Positions 12,559 to 24,735 of a stretch of DNA of 64,000 nt are shown in pieces. A program made the translations under genes and the position numbers. How positions within the stretch are numbered: position 1 is the first letter of the stretch; each line of letters begins with the position of its first letter. The notes below the pieces were generated by a model. That model had not been told where the DNA came from. It saw only the letters and a list, made by a program, of their open reading frames with translations, and searched no databases. This DNA is from Microplitis mediator (Eukaryota; Arthropoda; Insecta; Hymenoptera; Braconidae), in contig NC_079971.1 of NCBI RefSeq assembly GCF_029852145.1, forward strand, positions 3,529,697 to 3,593,696, in the 5' to 3' direction.

Positions 12559-13108
12559 GAGAATTTAAAACAAACACTGTAAAAAGAGCGGTGTTAAAAA
12601 TGGACTCGTTTTAACTCCGTCCGGTGTAAAAATGAAATTACACCGGTGTAGGAGGAGTAATACATCGGTGTTAAAAATACCGGTGTTAAAGCGGGGTAAC
12701 AGGTGTAAAAGTGGAGTAATGCCGGTGTAAAAGCGGGGTAAATTGCGTTTGCTTGGAGTATTAACTCTAAAGATTATAAAACACAAAAAATGTCAGTTCT
12801 TTATGAAAATTAATAAAAAACATCATTTATTAACAAGTATAGTGATCGACTAAGTAAAAATATTCACAAAGTAAAATATTTTAACACCGGTCTAGAATAT
12901 TTACACCGGTGGCGTCATTATTTTAATACCAGTCTAGAATATTTACACCGGTGGCAGCGTTATTTTAATATCGGTACAGAATATTTACACCGGTGGCGGC
13001 GTTATTTTCACACCGCTTTCGGGGGTAAATTTAACACCGATAATTTTAACACCTACACCGTTTGGACTTACCCCGGTGATTTTTTACCGTGTAAGAATTT
13101 AAAACAAA
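12559..13108. repeat. Tandem duplication boundary between two CACTG elements
   Basis: The 15-base flank AGAATTTAAAACAAA occurs immediately before both CACTG elements (12560-12574 and 13094-13108). Flank plus element therefore appears duplicated head to tail, rather than two independent insertions. Confidence 0.6.
12575..13091. mobile_element. CACTGTAAAAAG-ended element, GGTGTTAAAA interior (copy 1 of tandem pair)
   Basis: It begins CACTGTAAAAAGAGCGGTGT and ends TTTTTACCGTG. The interior is a dense array of CCGGTGTTAAAA, CCGGTGTAAA and their inverses. The second half repeats a GAATATTTACACCGGTGGC unit. No coding frame is meaningful. CACTG termini are typical of CACTA/EnSpm-type transposons, which is family knowledge and only suggestive here. 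Confidence 0.75.
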
Positions 13109-13568
13109 CACTGTAAAAAGAGCGGTGTTAAAAATGGACTCGTTTTAACTCCGCCGGTGTAAAAATGAAATTACACCGGTGTAGTAGGAGTCATACACCG
13201 GTGTTAAAAATACCGGTGTTAAAGCGGGGTAACCGGAGTAAAATCGGAGTAATACCGGTGTGAAAGCGGGGTAACAGGTGTAAAAGTGGAGTAATGCCGG
13301 TGTAAAAGCGGGGTAAATTGTGTTCGCTTGGAGTATTACCTTTGAAGATTATAAAACACAAAAAATGTCAGTTCTTTATGAACATTAATAAAAAATATAA
13401 TTTATTAACAAGTATAGTGATCGAGTAAGTAAAAATATTCACAAAGTTAAATATCTTAACACCGGTAAAGAATATCTACACCGGTGGCGGTGTATTCGGG
13501 GGTAAATCTAACACCGATTATTTTAACACCTACACCGCTTGGACTTACCTCGGTAATTTTTTACAGTG
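13109..13568. mobile_element. CACTGTAAAAAG-ended element (copy 2 of tandem pair)
   Basis: It starts like copy 1 and ends TTTTTTACAGTG. AA flanks both ends. It shares most of its interior with copy 1 but differs by indels in the GGGGTAA/CCGGAGTAA block and has fewer 3' repeat units. Confidence 0.75.
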
Positions 13569-13860
13569 AAGGGAAGTTACTAATTTCGGTCCGATTTTCG
13601 AAAATCGAGTTTTCATCAGATTTTGATATTTTGAGATCCTAGGAAGTTATTCTGACTATTTTTGGATGGACGTCCAACCATGTGTGTGTGTGTGTGTGTG
13701 TAGACTTTTTTCGTCTGACGGTATTTTTGGGACGAATCAATCGACTTGAGCATTTTTGGCGGGAATAAGAAACCTAATGTAATTGAGCTTGTTTTATATT
13801 TCAAATCGTTTAAAAATTTAAAGTCAAACCCGCTTTGAAAAATCAATCCCAACTTTAGCA
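13569..13860. mobile_element. Fragment of the GGGAAGTTA repeat family
   Basis: GGGAAGTTACTAATTTCGG is followed by TTTTCGAAAATCGAGTTTTC, GAGATCCTAGGAAG and a (TG)n run at 13681-13700. The same order of landmarks is found at 21214, at 24736-25575 (reverse) and, more diverged, at 34510. The (TG)n tract after the conserved block is a family trait. Non-coding. Confidence 0.65.
13681..13700. repeat. (TG)n microsatellite
   Basis: About ten TG units inside the GGGAAGTTA family fragment. Confidence 0.9.
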
Positions 13861-15847
13861 GTTTAATGAAATGAAAAATAAAAAAATCAACAATAATTAA
13901 TAAGCAATAAAAATAGCCATGACAATAAGAATATCTAAAGGGCAGTGACGTTGATCCAATTGAATCATAACTCGGTACTGTACGTCCACCTCTACATCAT
14001 ACACCCACAGTGACAAGAAGCCCGCAGAGTGTAGGTCAGTTATGAATTTTTAAAAACGACAAGTCAACTAAACCTGAGCTTATGCACGTCTTAAATAAAA
14101 CGCAAACTGACAATTTAAACTACCACTACATCGACAAATATATATACATATACACAAACATATGTTCAATTCTTTTATATTAACCATCAAATAGACTCAA
14201 TAAAAGTTCTTGTCTCTACTCTACAATTTTATTATGCTTCATTATAAATTAATATACATCGGCATTATATGTCTTCACTTTACGTCACAGTCAATTGTCG
14301 TCTTGAATAAAAAAAAAAGTTTTCATTATTATTATAATTATTCATATAAAAAAATAAATAGTTGTCAAGTGTCCACTTATTGACTATTAATTCATACATT
14401 ATACATCCATTCGACTATTAATTTATTGAATAATAGTTTAATTCAAAATTGAATGGACTTTGAAATAATAATAATTTATTTGGACCATTAATTCTAAAGA
14501 TAATATTGCAAATGTTATAAACACGATTTCTCGCGTCTTGATTCTCTATTATGTTTTAGTAAATTTATAGATATATATATATGTATTTATGGTAGTGGGG
14601 AATGTGGAGTATAAACTATAAACGCAGTGAAACTGGGCGTTGTATTTCCCAGGGCTCAGTTCCATAGTTTCCGACAACGTTCCAACAACAACAGTACCAG
14701 CAGCGGTAACGGCGGCCATTGAAGTTTAAGTTTAAGTTTAAGTTGAAGTGAACTGGCAACGGGAAACGAGCCAACGAACCGCTTCCGGACTGTATCTGTA
14801 GCCGGAGAAACAGTAGAATAGAAGATGACCTTAAGAAGAAGGGTCGCAAGGGCAGGGTAGCCAGGACTGGACGAAACGAGGAATTTATCCCTGGGTATAC
14901 TCGAGTGCTGTAGCAAGGATCCAGGATTGTTTCGATGTACTTTCGAAGAGTATTACTGGAGGTGAGAATAATGGGACGAGAAACAACGAGGACAAGTTAA
15001 GATCCCAACTATTTATTGCTTTTGAGTTTTAGTTATTGTTGGACACGTGACATTCATATCACTGGTGACTTGTTGTTGTAATTTATGTCTGTTATTTTAA
15101 AAGGGACTTTGATAGTTGTGTAATTGAAGACTAATTTTCCGGAACAATAAATTTTTTAAATCAAAAATTTGATGTCTATTTTTTTGAGTTTATGACTCGA
15201 TATACTTTATATTAAATAAGTCTGGATGTATGTATATATATGCACATAAATTTGGATTATATATACTGTATATCTCCTTAAAATAAATAAGAACAACAAA
15301 GTATCTTTCACGACCGACATAAATGCCACGAGCATATGCGACGTAAATTCCTCTATCATCACTTTCTCACTCTTCCATTCTCTTATATATTCGTATGTAT
15401 GTATATATATATATAAACGTCCAATCTGTAACGTCAATTGTCGCATATAAAACTGAACATCGGAAAATCGAGTAAATACGGAACCAGCTGATATGTAGTA
15501 TTTCTGGGCTTTTCTGACAATTAAATTGTTAATTGGAATTCAATATTTAAATAAACTTATGAAACGTCTGAATAATATGTAGGTAGGAAAATATATATAA
15601 ATAGCCGATTGAGTATGATATGAGTGATACGAAAATAGAAAATAGGTCTGAAACTATCGATTAACTAAACTATAGTTATAACTTCATACTTTATAGTTTG
15701 AAGTTGGTAATAATTATCCATATACGTTTATAGATACATGACTTGCGTTGACCGATTAAAACTTTAATTAATAAGTTTATCTAAATTTTTTTTCAAAAAT
15801 TGTTGTGCTTCTTTTATTATAATGTAACATTCTTTTGCAGTTTGTCA
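13861..15847. other. Non-coding stretch with a GC-richer island at about 14590-14970
   Basis: The island at 14590-14970 is the only part that is not AT-rich. It contains a short (AAGTTT)n run near 14725-14750. It ends in ATTACTGGAGGTGAGAAT, whose GAG/GTGAGA is a good splice-donor match at about 14960, so an untranslated or short first exon is conceivable. I see no domain or long frame to support it. Confidence 0.3.
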
Positions 15848-17038
15848 CCCGGGTCGAAAATTAGATATGATTGGTCTAATTGGACTGCATTTGGACTAGT
15901 TGGTCTGTATTTGAACTCGGCTGCCCAATTTCAAAACACAGTAAGGGAAAAATATTCAAAATCGAGTTTCTAGGATTTTCAGTTCCAGTGGAGTCTTGTG
16001 AACATGATTCATTACATATTTCAAAAATTGGTGATCTGTTTTTGATCTTTTATAAAAATTCTAAGATGTTTTTGATCTGTTGTTATGAAAAACAATTGGG
16101 TTACGGACAGACAGCCCGGGTTGAAAAATTGGATATGATTTTAGTGTAACTGGACTGCATTTGGACTAATTGGTCTGTTTTTGAACTAGTTGATCTGTTT
16201 TTGATCTTTTATAAAAATTTTAAGCTGTTTTTGATCTGTTGTTTTAAAAAACGATTGCGCTACGGGCAGACAAAACTAGATTAATTCTTGAACTTGGGAA
16301 AATTTTAGTTCTGAAAATTTGCAAAGACAAAACTAGATTAAATCATGGACTTGTTATGTTTTTATTTATGGACAATATTTATAAAAAATATTCAAAGCTC
16401 CAGAATTGATTATGTTTCGTTTACTATTTACTTAGTGTCTTTTTATTTAAAAATGCCGGCAGTTAATGATAGTTTGACAACTTTATTTTTTAGTTGTCCT
16501 GGCTGAATATTTATAATACTGAATAAAAGTAGTAAAATTACTCTTAAAATGTCAAGAAATTTTTCTTAGTTACTGGATAAAATCGGAAAATATTTTGGCA
16601 TTAGAAACCATCAAAATTATTGTGGCATCTTATTACGAAAGCACATTTGCATGTTTCAAATATCAAAAAAATTAAAATAAATTTATAAGTCTAGATTATT
16701 ATTATTAATTAATTATATTTGTAAAAAGTCCTACTTTAGAGCTAGAGGCGATTAAAAGAAGACTAAAAATTATAGTACAAAAATATCTGTTTTTGTCCAA
16801 AAATCAAATGAACACAGACTAATAATTATAACAAAAAAGTCTGTTTTTAATCTAAAAGCGATTAAAAACAGACTAAATATAATATTAAATCAAGTCTGAT
16901 ATTGGCCTGAATAGAAAATAGTTCCGACAAAATCCGATTAAATCCACATAAAATAAATACACTTTAAAAACCCAAATTAAATAAAAAATATTCAAATTTA
17001 TCATTCATTTTAAAACAGATCTAATATTTCGACCGGAT
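15848..17038. mobile_element. TIR element, CCCGGGTCGAAAA ends, GGACTAATTGGTCTG interior
   Basis: The left end is CCCGGGTCGAAAATTAGAT; the right end carries the inverse ATCTAATATTTCGACCGG. The left half repeats a segment beginning CCCGGG(T)YGAAAA at 15848 and again at 16117, with GGACTGCATTTGGACTA and TTTTTGATCTGTTGTT motifs. The right half contains GATTAAAAGAAGACTAA words. The 53751-54149 element is a shorter relative with the same words. No clear target duplication is visible. Confidence 0.7.
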
Positions 17039-18737
17039 ACTAGTTAAATCTAAATTATTTTTTCCTGATACAAAATATTGTTAAATTTCAAGCTGAAAAA
17101 TTAAGCAGGAAAATTACTGTTTCAAAAATGTGTAGTCGGTTTTCTACTGAGAACGTCTATTCATATATATAAAGTTTATTACACAACAAGTAGTTTGACT
17201 CATAGATATAATCTTCATCTATATCAATTACTGGATATTATCAAGCTACCAGAATTCTACTCCATATTCACCAACTCACTTACACACGCATACACCCATA
17301 ATCACTCATCTCAATGAAATTGGTTAGGTTTATCACCAAATAATTAATTAACCGAACAACCGAGCTCTTGAATGACAGTTAAAATTAATAAGCCGTTAAT
17401 TTAACTTTGTAAGAGCTAAACTTGTGTTATAAATACGTAGTAGTTTTGTAACGAGGTAAAATTTCATTTTAAAGTTTATTCAACTTACTGATATGATACC
17501 CTACGGATAAGTGATAAATATTGAATAAATACCACTCGTAACTAAAAACCAGTTGGGAGAATGGTAATGGACTAATGAAATTGATTATACGGTTTTATGA
17601 AACAAAAATATATATAGATATTTATAATTAAGAGTGAAAAGATGAGAGAGGTTAACAAGCTTATTAAGTGGTTAAGTAATAAGGAAATTATGTTCCCACG
17701 ACCCTCTTGTGTTACAACTTGCCAGGTAGTCATCTAGCAGTTATGAGGGCTAATATCCTCTCAGTGGAACTGGGGATTAATTTTGAGTAAAAAATAAATA
17801 AAATAGTAATCGAGTTTGTTAACTGGATTATAATTACGGAGGCGAATTTACTAGGTAATATATATTATGTCGTTGTTAAATGTTATGTGGGATGTTGTAT
17901 ATTTAGTGGGGTGTGAAAGGGATTAAGTGAGGGACTCAAAATCACGATACGATGGAGCGACCGAAAAATCCACACGCCATTAACCAACGGTCTTATCTAA
18001 GCTGACTAAAAACTGCGACAGCTCGTCACCCTCCTGAGATTTTACACACCGGTAAGGCAAAAGCTTGCGTGACAGCAGCCCCAGGGGATATCTCTTATTC
18101 CAACGTATGTTGGACAGAATCATTGCACAGATTCAAATGTAATATCCTTCATATTATTTTTTTATTTTGGGCTTTGGAATATTTAGCAGACTCTAAAAGA
18201 TGTGGAAATTCATTTATTACAGTTTTAATTTTTGAATTTAAATTTTAATATTTTGCACACCTCAAGTGCGAAAGCGCTGAGTGCAATTTATGAGCACTCG
18301 ATTCTTTCGGGTATCTCATTCACTTTCAATCATCTCTACACTTTTTAAAGTAGGGTAGAGGTATCGTTTTTGGCCACTTAGGGCCAGTTTTGGACACTTG
18401 AAAAATTTTAATAAAATAATTTGTAAAAGACACAGGGACATAATTAATTTTTTAAAGGTGTTCAAAGATGCTTTTATCCCACTATTACGAAATTTTATTT
18501 TATACTTTTTCATTAATTAAAATAAAGGAATAAATGTCCGAAAATGAAGCAGTGGCCACAAATATTAAAATTAAATAATTTAGTTGAGGGGAGCCCTGAT
18601 GTCAATTAATTAACTGATTTTATGTGATCACGATAACTTGCGAATAAAACGACTCACAGACCTAATTTTTTTTACTAGCGGTAGTTTGGCGACTACAAGA
18701 CCCCTTTTGTTTTTGGTTTAACTGTAATTAATAAAAG
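17039..18737. other. Non-coding stretch
   Basis: A more complex stretch at about 17930-18130 shows no supported exon. At about 18350-18570 there is a GGTAGAGGTATCGTTTTTGG block with a repeated GGCCA motif that has the look of an old element, but no second end is visible. Confidence 0.35.
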
Positions 18738-19041
18738 CTTAAAAACTTGTCATTCATGAAAAATTTATCCGCCATTTTTATTTTTACCATTATTGTTATT
18801 TTTTTACTTTTTTCCCGCCATCAATTACTGGCAGCACCAGAGTAACAGTAGTATCGAAAAAAAGAGCGACATCTGAGACAAAACGCGGGATATTTAAAAA
18901 TCAATTTTAATAAGAAAAAGTTTTAGTGATAATAATAAATAAAAAACCTTGAAAAAAAAAAAAAAAATAATTAATATTATAAAGAAAAGTAATGATTAAA
19001 AATAAAATGAGCGATTGAGGTGTGCACTTTTGAATTTTCCA
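18738..19041. repeat. Dispersed repeat copy B (inverse of 1795-2045)
   Basis: It shares AAAAAGAGCGACATCTGAG, GCGGGATATTTAAA, AATGATTAAAAATAAAATGA and ATTGAGGTGTGCACTTTT with the reverse complement of 1795-2045. The repeat is interrupted by the CACGGAAAG element at 19042 and seems to resume after 19653. Confidence 0.7.
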
Positions 19042-19651
19042 CACGGAAAGAAATGAACTATATAAATTGAGAATGACAAGTAATATAATGTTAAAGTGAT
19101 CAGTAAATACCATCATTCTAAATAGTAATTTTTTCATTTATGATTAAAACGTGAATAATTACAGAATAAGTATGAAAATTTATTATCTACACTCAAAGAA
19201 ATTTTCTTTAAAAATTACCGTTAAATTCACTGTAATCGTGGTACATAATGCGGCGCTTTTATTTATTACCATTTTTGAAATAAAAATTATGAAAAAATTT
19301 ATTTATTTTGTGGTAGACTTCATAAAATTTACCGAAAACCGAATAAAATTTACAGTAGACCGGTAAAATTTGTTGAAAAAAATTTAAAATTATCTCGTCT
19401 ACCGATAATTAGGTCGTGTCATTCGTCCCACGATTACAGTGAATTTAACGGTAATTTTTAAAGAAAATTTGTTTCCGTGTATGTAAGAAAAATTGCTATT
19501 TCAACTTTAAAAAACGTAACTGATACTTAGAAAATAGACAACGCGTATTATAAAATTTACTATTTGAATGTTAAAATTTCCCATATAGACAACCGGGTTC
19601 CAGGTTATTATAATTTCAAGTACTAATTTTTAAAGTTTATTTTTTTCCGTG
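19042..19651. mobile_element. CACGGAAAG-ended element interrupted by a second one
   Basis: The left end is CACGGAAAGAAATGAACTAT, the right end TTTATTTTTTTCCGTG. CA flanks both sides (19040-19041, 19652-19653). It inserted in dispersed repeat copy B. The interior carries AGTAATATAATG-like words and is split by 19190-19479. Confidence 0.7.
19190..19479. mobile_element. Inner element with 50-bp TIRs, nested in 19042-19651
   Basis: The arms are inverse copies of about 50 bp containing AAATTACCGTTAAATTCACT. The left end is CACTCAAAGAAATTTTC and the right end GAAAATTTGTTTCCGTG. TA flanks both sides (19188-19189, 19480-19481). The centre repeats TTTACCG/CGGTAAA words. Confidence 0.75.
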
Positions 19652-19653
19652 CA

Positions 19654-21213
19654 TATTTTTTTTTTATTTAATCTTAGACGAAATTTTACCAGAAAGTCAT
19701 AATTTCGTTAGCGAGAGTAAATTATTTTTCACAATTATTACAAGACTTTACTATTTATGGTTGACTGAACATTGTAAATTTTTTTTCTTTTTTATATAAA
19801 GTAAAGCTCGATGATAGTAAATTTTTATTTTGCTTATGTGATTTTTATACCGAAGAAATATAAAACCTTACAAATGATCAGAAGGAATAAAAATAAAATT
19901 ATAATAAATTAAAAAAATTTAAATGAATTCACTGAAGAAATAAGTAAAAGAAATCAGAATATTATTTTTATAAAACCAGTGGAGCAAATATTAAATAACG
20001 ACATCTCGATGCAATCGAGATATCGCATTAAATTCTTCCGGTTAAGTGAAAAAAAATTAATAGACAAAAAGTAAAAAATACTTTAATATATTATTTTATG
20101 TGATATTGTGTTATAGATGTCGGAACTAATGGGTGAGATTAAAATTTAGAGTATGAAAAAAACTAAAAATAGAACAAACGTTAGTGGAAAAAATAATTGA
20201 TGAACTGATGAACTGAATAATGCAGGTCCAGTACAATCATGCTCAAGTTGAAAATAACACACTGGACAATTTTAAAGATTACAGAGCAACTGTTTCCAAT
20301 TGATTAAACTCGACGTAGTTACGGGACCGATGCTGGACCGAAAAATTTATTTCTTTTAAAAATCGATACTCAAATAAATAAATTATTTTATATTGTTCAA
20401 TTCTATTGGCAGTAATTGAGTAAAAAATTGACAAGACAGTTTGAGAATTAAGAAATACGATTTTTAGTATTTTTTTTTTTTTTATTCAAGTTTAGTTAAT
20501 GATCTAAGAAAATAATTAAGATAAATAATTGTTAAAATTTTTTTGCTTAAGGGAATTAAAAAAAAAAAATTTTAATTGACAATCTATGATAAAAGCTCGA
20601 GTCTACAGCTGTTTCTTTTTTATTCTGTACAATAGTAATTTTCGGTAGAATGATAGGGATATTTTAAGACATGTAGACGTCTTGAGAAAGCACAGCCTTT
20701 TAAGCAAAGTGGAGAGACGTCTTCGTCGACATGAAGAGACAAGAAACATATTATATAGTAGTGTATAAAAAATATAAAATACGGAAAAAAAGCGCTGAGT
20801 TGTCAGGGTTGAATAAGGAATACGTGTATCAGAACGCTGATTTAAAGTGAGAGCTCGAAAATTCGAACTGGAAATTAGACGAGCGAGGATTCATCGTTTA
20901 ATGATTTTGTAAAATTTCCATTTCTGATTAATATTGAGCTCGCCGCTCAGAATGAACCATGAGTTAAAGAGATTTTCATTAAAATTGATACGAATGTGTG
21001 GATACTCGTTAACAAAGTCTAAATTAACTAGTCTCCCTTTCAATTTAACTTTTATAATTCTAATAGTATTAAAATTTATTTCCATCATGGAGATAATAGG
21101 GTCAAATTAACCTGGATTCTGATATAAAATACCGTAACAATGAAGGGACAATAGAAAAAATTGGGGCAAGTTAATCCGCAAGGTCATTTTAAAACTTATA
21201 GCTATTTTTTTTT
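19654..21213. other. AT-rich non-coding stretch
   Basis: A CATCTCGATGCAATCGAGATATC palindrome of 23 bases lies near 20001-20023. I see no gene. The weak minus-strand frame at 20891-21088 is low complexity. Confidence 0.4.
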
Positions 21214-21430
21214 TAACTTCCCGCTAAGAAAATTGAAAATTTTCAAAAAAAAGGAAGTTATTGGTTTCAGTCTGATTTTCGAAAATCGAGTTTTCATCAG
21301 ATGTCGACGTTTTGAGGTCCTAAGAAACTATTCTGACCATTTCCGGATGGATGTCCGTGTGTATGTGTGGCAAGTAAAATTTTGTAGAGGCAAGTAAAAA
21401 TTTTTTGCGTCAAGAAATCATTTTTTTCTG
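21214..21430. mobile_element. GGGAAGTTA family fragment followed by a CAAGTAAAATTTT fragment
   Basis: AACTTCCCGCTAAGAAAATT and GGAAGTTATTGGTTTCAG are followed by TTTTCGAAAATCGAGTTTTC and a GTGTGTATGTGTG tract, as in the other family members. From about 21370 the words GCAAGTAAAATTTT and GTCAAGAAATC match the element at 63265-63505, so two fragments are joined here. Confidence 0.6.
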
Positions 21431-21843
21431 CACGGAAAAAAATTAATCGTGAATGCAACATGATGCAGTCTTGGTAAATAAACATGATGAAATCATGTTG
21501 CATTCACATGATTTGTCATGTTTCGGCTACATGATAATCATGTTGCTGCCACATATTGTCATGTAGCCGAAACATGACAAATCATGTTGCATTCACATGA
21601 TTTTCTCATGTTACCGCAACATGATTATCATGTAGCCGAAACATGATTATCATGTAGCCGAAACATGATTATCATGTAGCCGAAACATGATTATCATGTG
21701 AATGCCACATGATTTTCTCATGTTACCGCAACATGACTATCATGTAACCGAAACATGACAAATCATGTGAATGCAACATGATTTCATCATGTTTATTTAC
21801 CAAGACTGCATCATGTTGCATTCACGATTAATTTTTTTCCGTG
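21431..21843. mobile_element. CACGGAAAA-ended element with about 95-bp perfect TIRs and ACATGATTATCATG interior
   Basis: The left arm starts CACGGAAAAAAATTAATCGT and is mirrored by the right arm for about 95 bp with essentially no mismatch, implying a recent insertion or arm homogenisation. TG flanks both ends (21429-21430, 21844-21845). The interior is a run of palindromic words ACATGATTATCATG separated by TAGCCGAA, with four adjacent units of about 21-22 bp near 21620-21705. No coding frame. Confidence 0.85.
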
Positions 21844-21845
21844 TG

Positions 21846-23235
21846 TGTAAAATAAAATCAATTAAGTAATATTTAAAATACTAATTAAATAATTTTGTAA
21901 ATAAATAAAAAAATTGAAAATAATAAATTTGAGTATTTTATTGAAATATACTTTAAAAATAAAGTGGGATAATTGATAATATTAATCTGAGCTTGTAGAA
22001 GAATGAAAAAAACGAAAAAAGTTTACAAAAGTTGTGTTTAAAAAAAAGCGATATCAGCAACAGAGCTAAGGATCGTGGACTAGGTTACTCTTTGCAAAAC
22101 AATCAATTATCGATAAAAGTTGAGGGCACACGAAGACACCGCCGAGTTGTGTACGATCCCCTCGGACTATTCTTTACGATCAGTTTCCCTCATCGTCGGT
22201 ACTTTAGTTAGACTCAGAAAAGTTTATCGTAGCCGGCGGAGCCTCAAGACCTCACTTGGTATTTTTTTTTATATTTTACGCGCATCACGTTGTCTCTTCT
22301 TTCTCATATTATTCTGTTTCTTATTTATATTTTTATTTTTCCTCAATCTTTGAACTCCACAAGCCTCTAAGTATTCGCGGCTGCACGAAGAATTGATTCG
22401 CGTTTCTCGGGTCTTTCGATCAGGCCCGAATATAAATTTGCTTGCTTTCTGGCTTGTAAAAAGCTTTCTTTTCAGAATGCTTTTAAATTTCACAACCGAA
22501 CCTCATACAAATATATATATAGAGTGAAACAAATACTTTTTGTACCAATAATTTCGTATAAAACTTTATTTCAAGGAAATAAAATTTAACTTTTTAGTTT
22601 TCAGTCCTGTTATTTTTACTTAACGTCATTATTAATTCGTTTTATTCTCGCTAACGTACTTAGTACATCAAAGATACTTAAAATATATATCATAACTTTA
22701 TAATTAAATCGGTAAAAAATATTATTTGTTTTCATATTTACTCAGATTGTGGCTGAAATATCAAGTGAGGGCGAGGCGAGAGATACCTGCAGATTTAACG
22801 GTTTAAGTTTTGATGGCTGGCATAAATGCAAGTGAGTAAGAAGAAGGGGTGAGGGAGTCGAAAACGCGTTAAACACGCGGGCAAACAAGTAAAGCTGGTC
22901 TTGTGAAAACGACCGGCTAAGTACTGGAAAGTGAGTTTTGGTCGGTAATTAGAGCTCCCTAAGTACCGTTCAGGTGAAGACCGAGTACGGGTATAAAAAA
23001 AAAATAAAACAGAGTTTTCATACTCTTTTTGTACGCAAAGTTTAACAATTTCGAAGTACATAGAAAATATATTTACTTTTTTTTTCTGAAGCCAAAAAAT
23101 ATCGAAAAAAAATTTTTATTTTTAATAATTTAACGACGGGACAAAAACTAGAAAAATTTTATTTATTCCGAGCTGCCCATTTTTACCTCACTCTTAAAAA
23201 AATATAACAATTGTCAATTTTTTTTTAGTAGAAAG
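21846..23235. other. Non-coding stretch with GC-richer parts
   Basis: About 22060-22460 and 22780-22990 are more complex. Short frames there lack splice support or recognisable motifs. Around 22990-23200 the sequence is a homopolymer-rich decayed repeat with a CTGCCCATTTTTACC motif. Confidence 0.35.
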
Positions 23236-23705
23236 GGGGCGGGGCAAAGCGGGATACTTAAAAAAATACTACGGTTTCGAGGACTCAAATACGCAAAATC
23301 TTTTCGTTTTTAATGATATTCAAAGTAAATAAACAAAAATTTCAGTTGCTGTTGAAACAAAAAAATTTTTAATTTTTGCGGGCAAAAAAAAAAATTCTGC
23401 ACATTAAATAAAATTGATTAAATTAAATTTTTTTGTAAGTAATTTACATAAAGAAAAATTACATTTTATACAACTATTGGATGCTAAAGAAGAAAAAAAA
23501 ATTTTTATTGGTTTTTATCATAAAACAAAAGCCATTAACATTTTTCGACTGACACTCGATTTTTGAAAAAGTTTAAAAAAAAAATTCAAAATAATGCTCA
23601 ATTATATTTACAAAAGTGATTTTGGAATGTTTAAAAAACATTTAAAAAACAAAATTTTCTTATATAAAATTTTGGGGGTACCCCGTTTTGCCTACCCTAC
23701 CCCCT
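23236..23705. mobile_element. Possible old inverted element, GGGGCAAAGCGGG ends
   Basis: GGGGGCGGGGCAAAGCGGGAT at the left is loosely mirrored by TACCCCGTTTTGCCTACCC at the right. The interior is A/T homopolymer-rich. Similar GGGGCAAAATGGG motifs occur near 4780, 5620, 21160, 52840 and 56230, so this may be a dispersed family, but the boundaries are uncertain. Confidence 0.35.
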
Positions 23706-24657
23706 TCCCCTATAATCATTATCGTAAAACGAAAAAAATTTTCTTGCTTGTGTTCAGTATCCAGGCCACAAAATTCCGAACAAAAAATTACGAATCTGTA
23801 GATTGCATGAAAAAAAAAAATTTTGAAGGTGGGTTAAGTGACAATAGTACAAGTAAGTTGATAAAGGAGATTTCGAAATACCCTAGAGCGGTAGTCTGGT
23901 GTATTGAGGGTGAGTGTAAAGACAAGGCGTGCATTTAATATGCAGAGTTTAACGCGGCGCTACCATCAGCATATCACCTCCCCCTCCCCCATTGTAATTT
24001 ATGCGATCGCTGGCGTTTGTACTATTGTTCTCTTACAATGACCGACCGCTTCAACTCGGCCCATAACTACCCTACCCCCGTTTGTACTGCGGAATGCTGA
24101 GCAATAGTTTTCACTTTATAGAATAATACTGTCGCTTACAATTTATAATACAATGGATATTTATTTTATCATCTAAATCATTGCTCTACAAATTCCTCTC
24201 ACCCACCCTCTTTTACTCATTACTCTGTCCGTCCGATTTCACTAAATTTTTTCTTTACCCTGTCCGATATATCGAAAAATTTCTTATTCAATTCAATTTT
24301 TCTTTTAATTATTATAATTATTAATATTATTATTATTATAATAAAAGTTTTCCGTTATTTTTAATACTTATTTTTTTTTTTTATATATATTTTATAGATT
24401 TATGTTCGGTTCGATTAATCTCAGTGCTCCCGAGCGAATTATTTTCACGTGAAAACCCGAAAGAGTCGGTAAAGAGAGGAGGGAAAGTATTTTCACCACC
24501 GGATGCACCAATGCAACGTGTATCTGTAAAAAAAAAAAAAAAAAAAAAAAAAAAGTGTATCCAGTTGGTGGTCGATCGCGAGCAAAAGATATTTATGATT
24601 AGCGACCGCGAACAGCATCAGAGCGTTAGAAATCCGCAGGGACTAGACTGTAGTGTT
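23706..24657. other. Non-coding stretch with a 26-base poly-A tract
   Basis: An A-run occupies about 24528-24554. Sequence around 23930-24280 is more complex but gives no supported exon. Confidence 0.4.
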
Positions 24658-24659
24658 GA

Positions 24660-24704
<45 letters not shown>

Positions 24705-24735
24705 TAAGGGTAATAATGATAGTAATAATAAATAA
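24658..24735. repeat. (AAT)n microsatellite
   Basis: A trinucleotide run with AAC and AGT interruptions towards its right side. It produces runs of N or I in translation. Confidence 0.95.

Noticed and set aside
15826..15840. Splice acceptor TTCTTTTGCAG
   Set aside because: The motif is good but it is followed within seven bases by a transposable element and no open frame.
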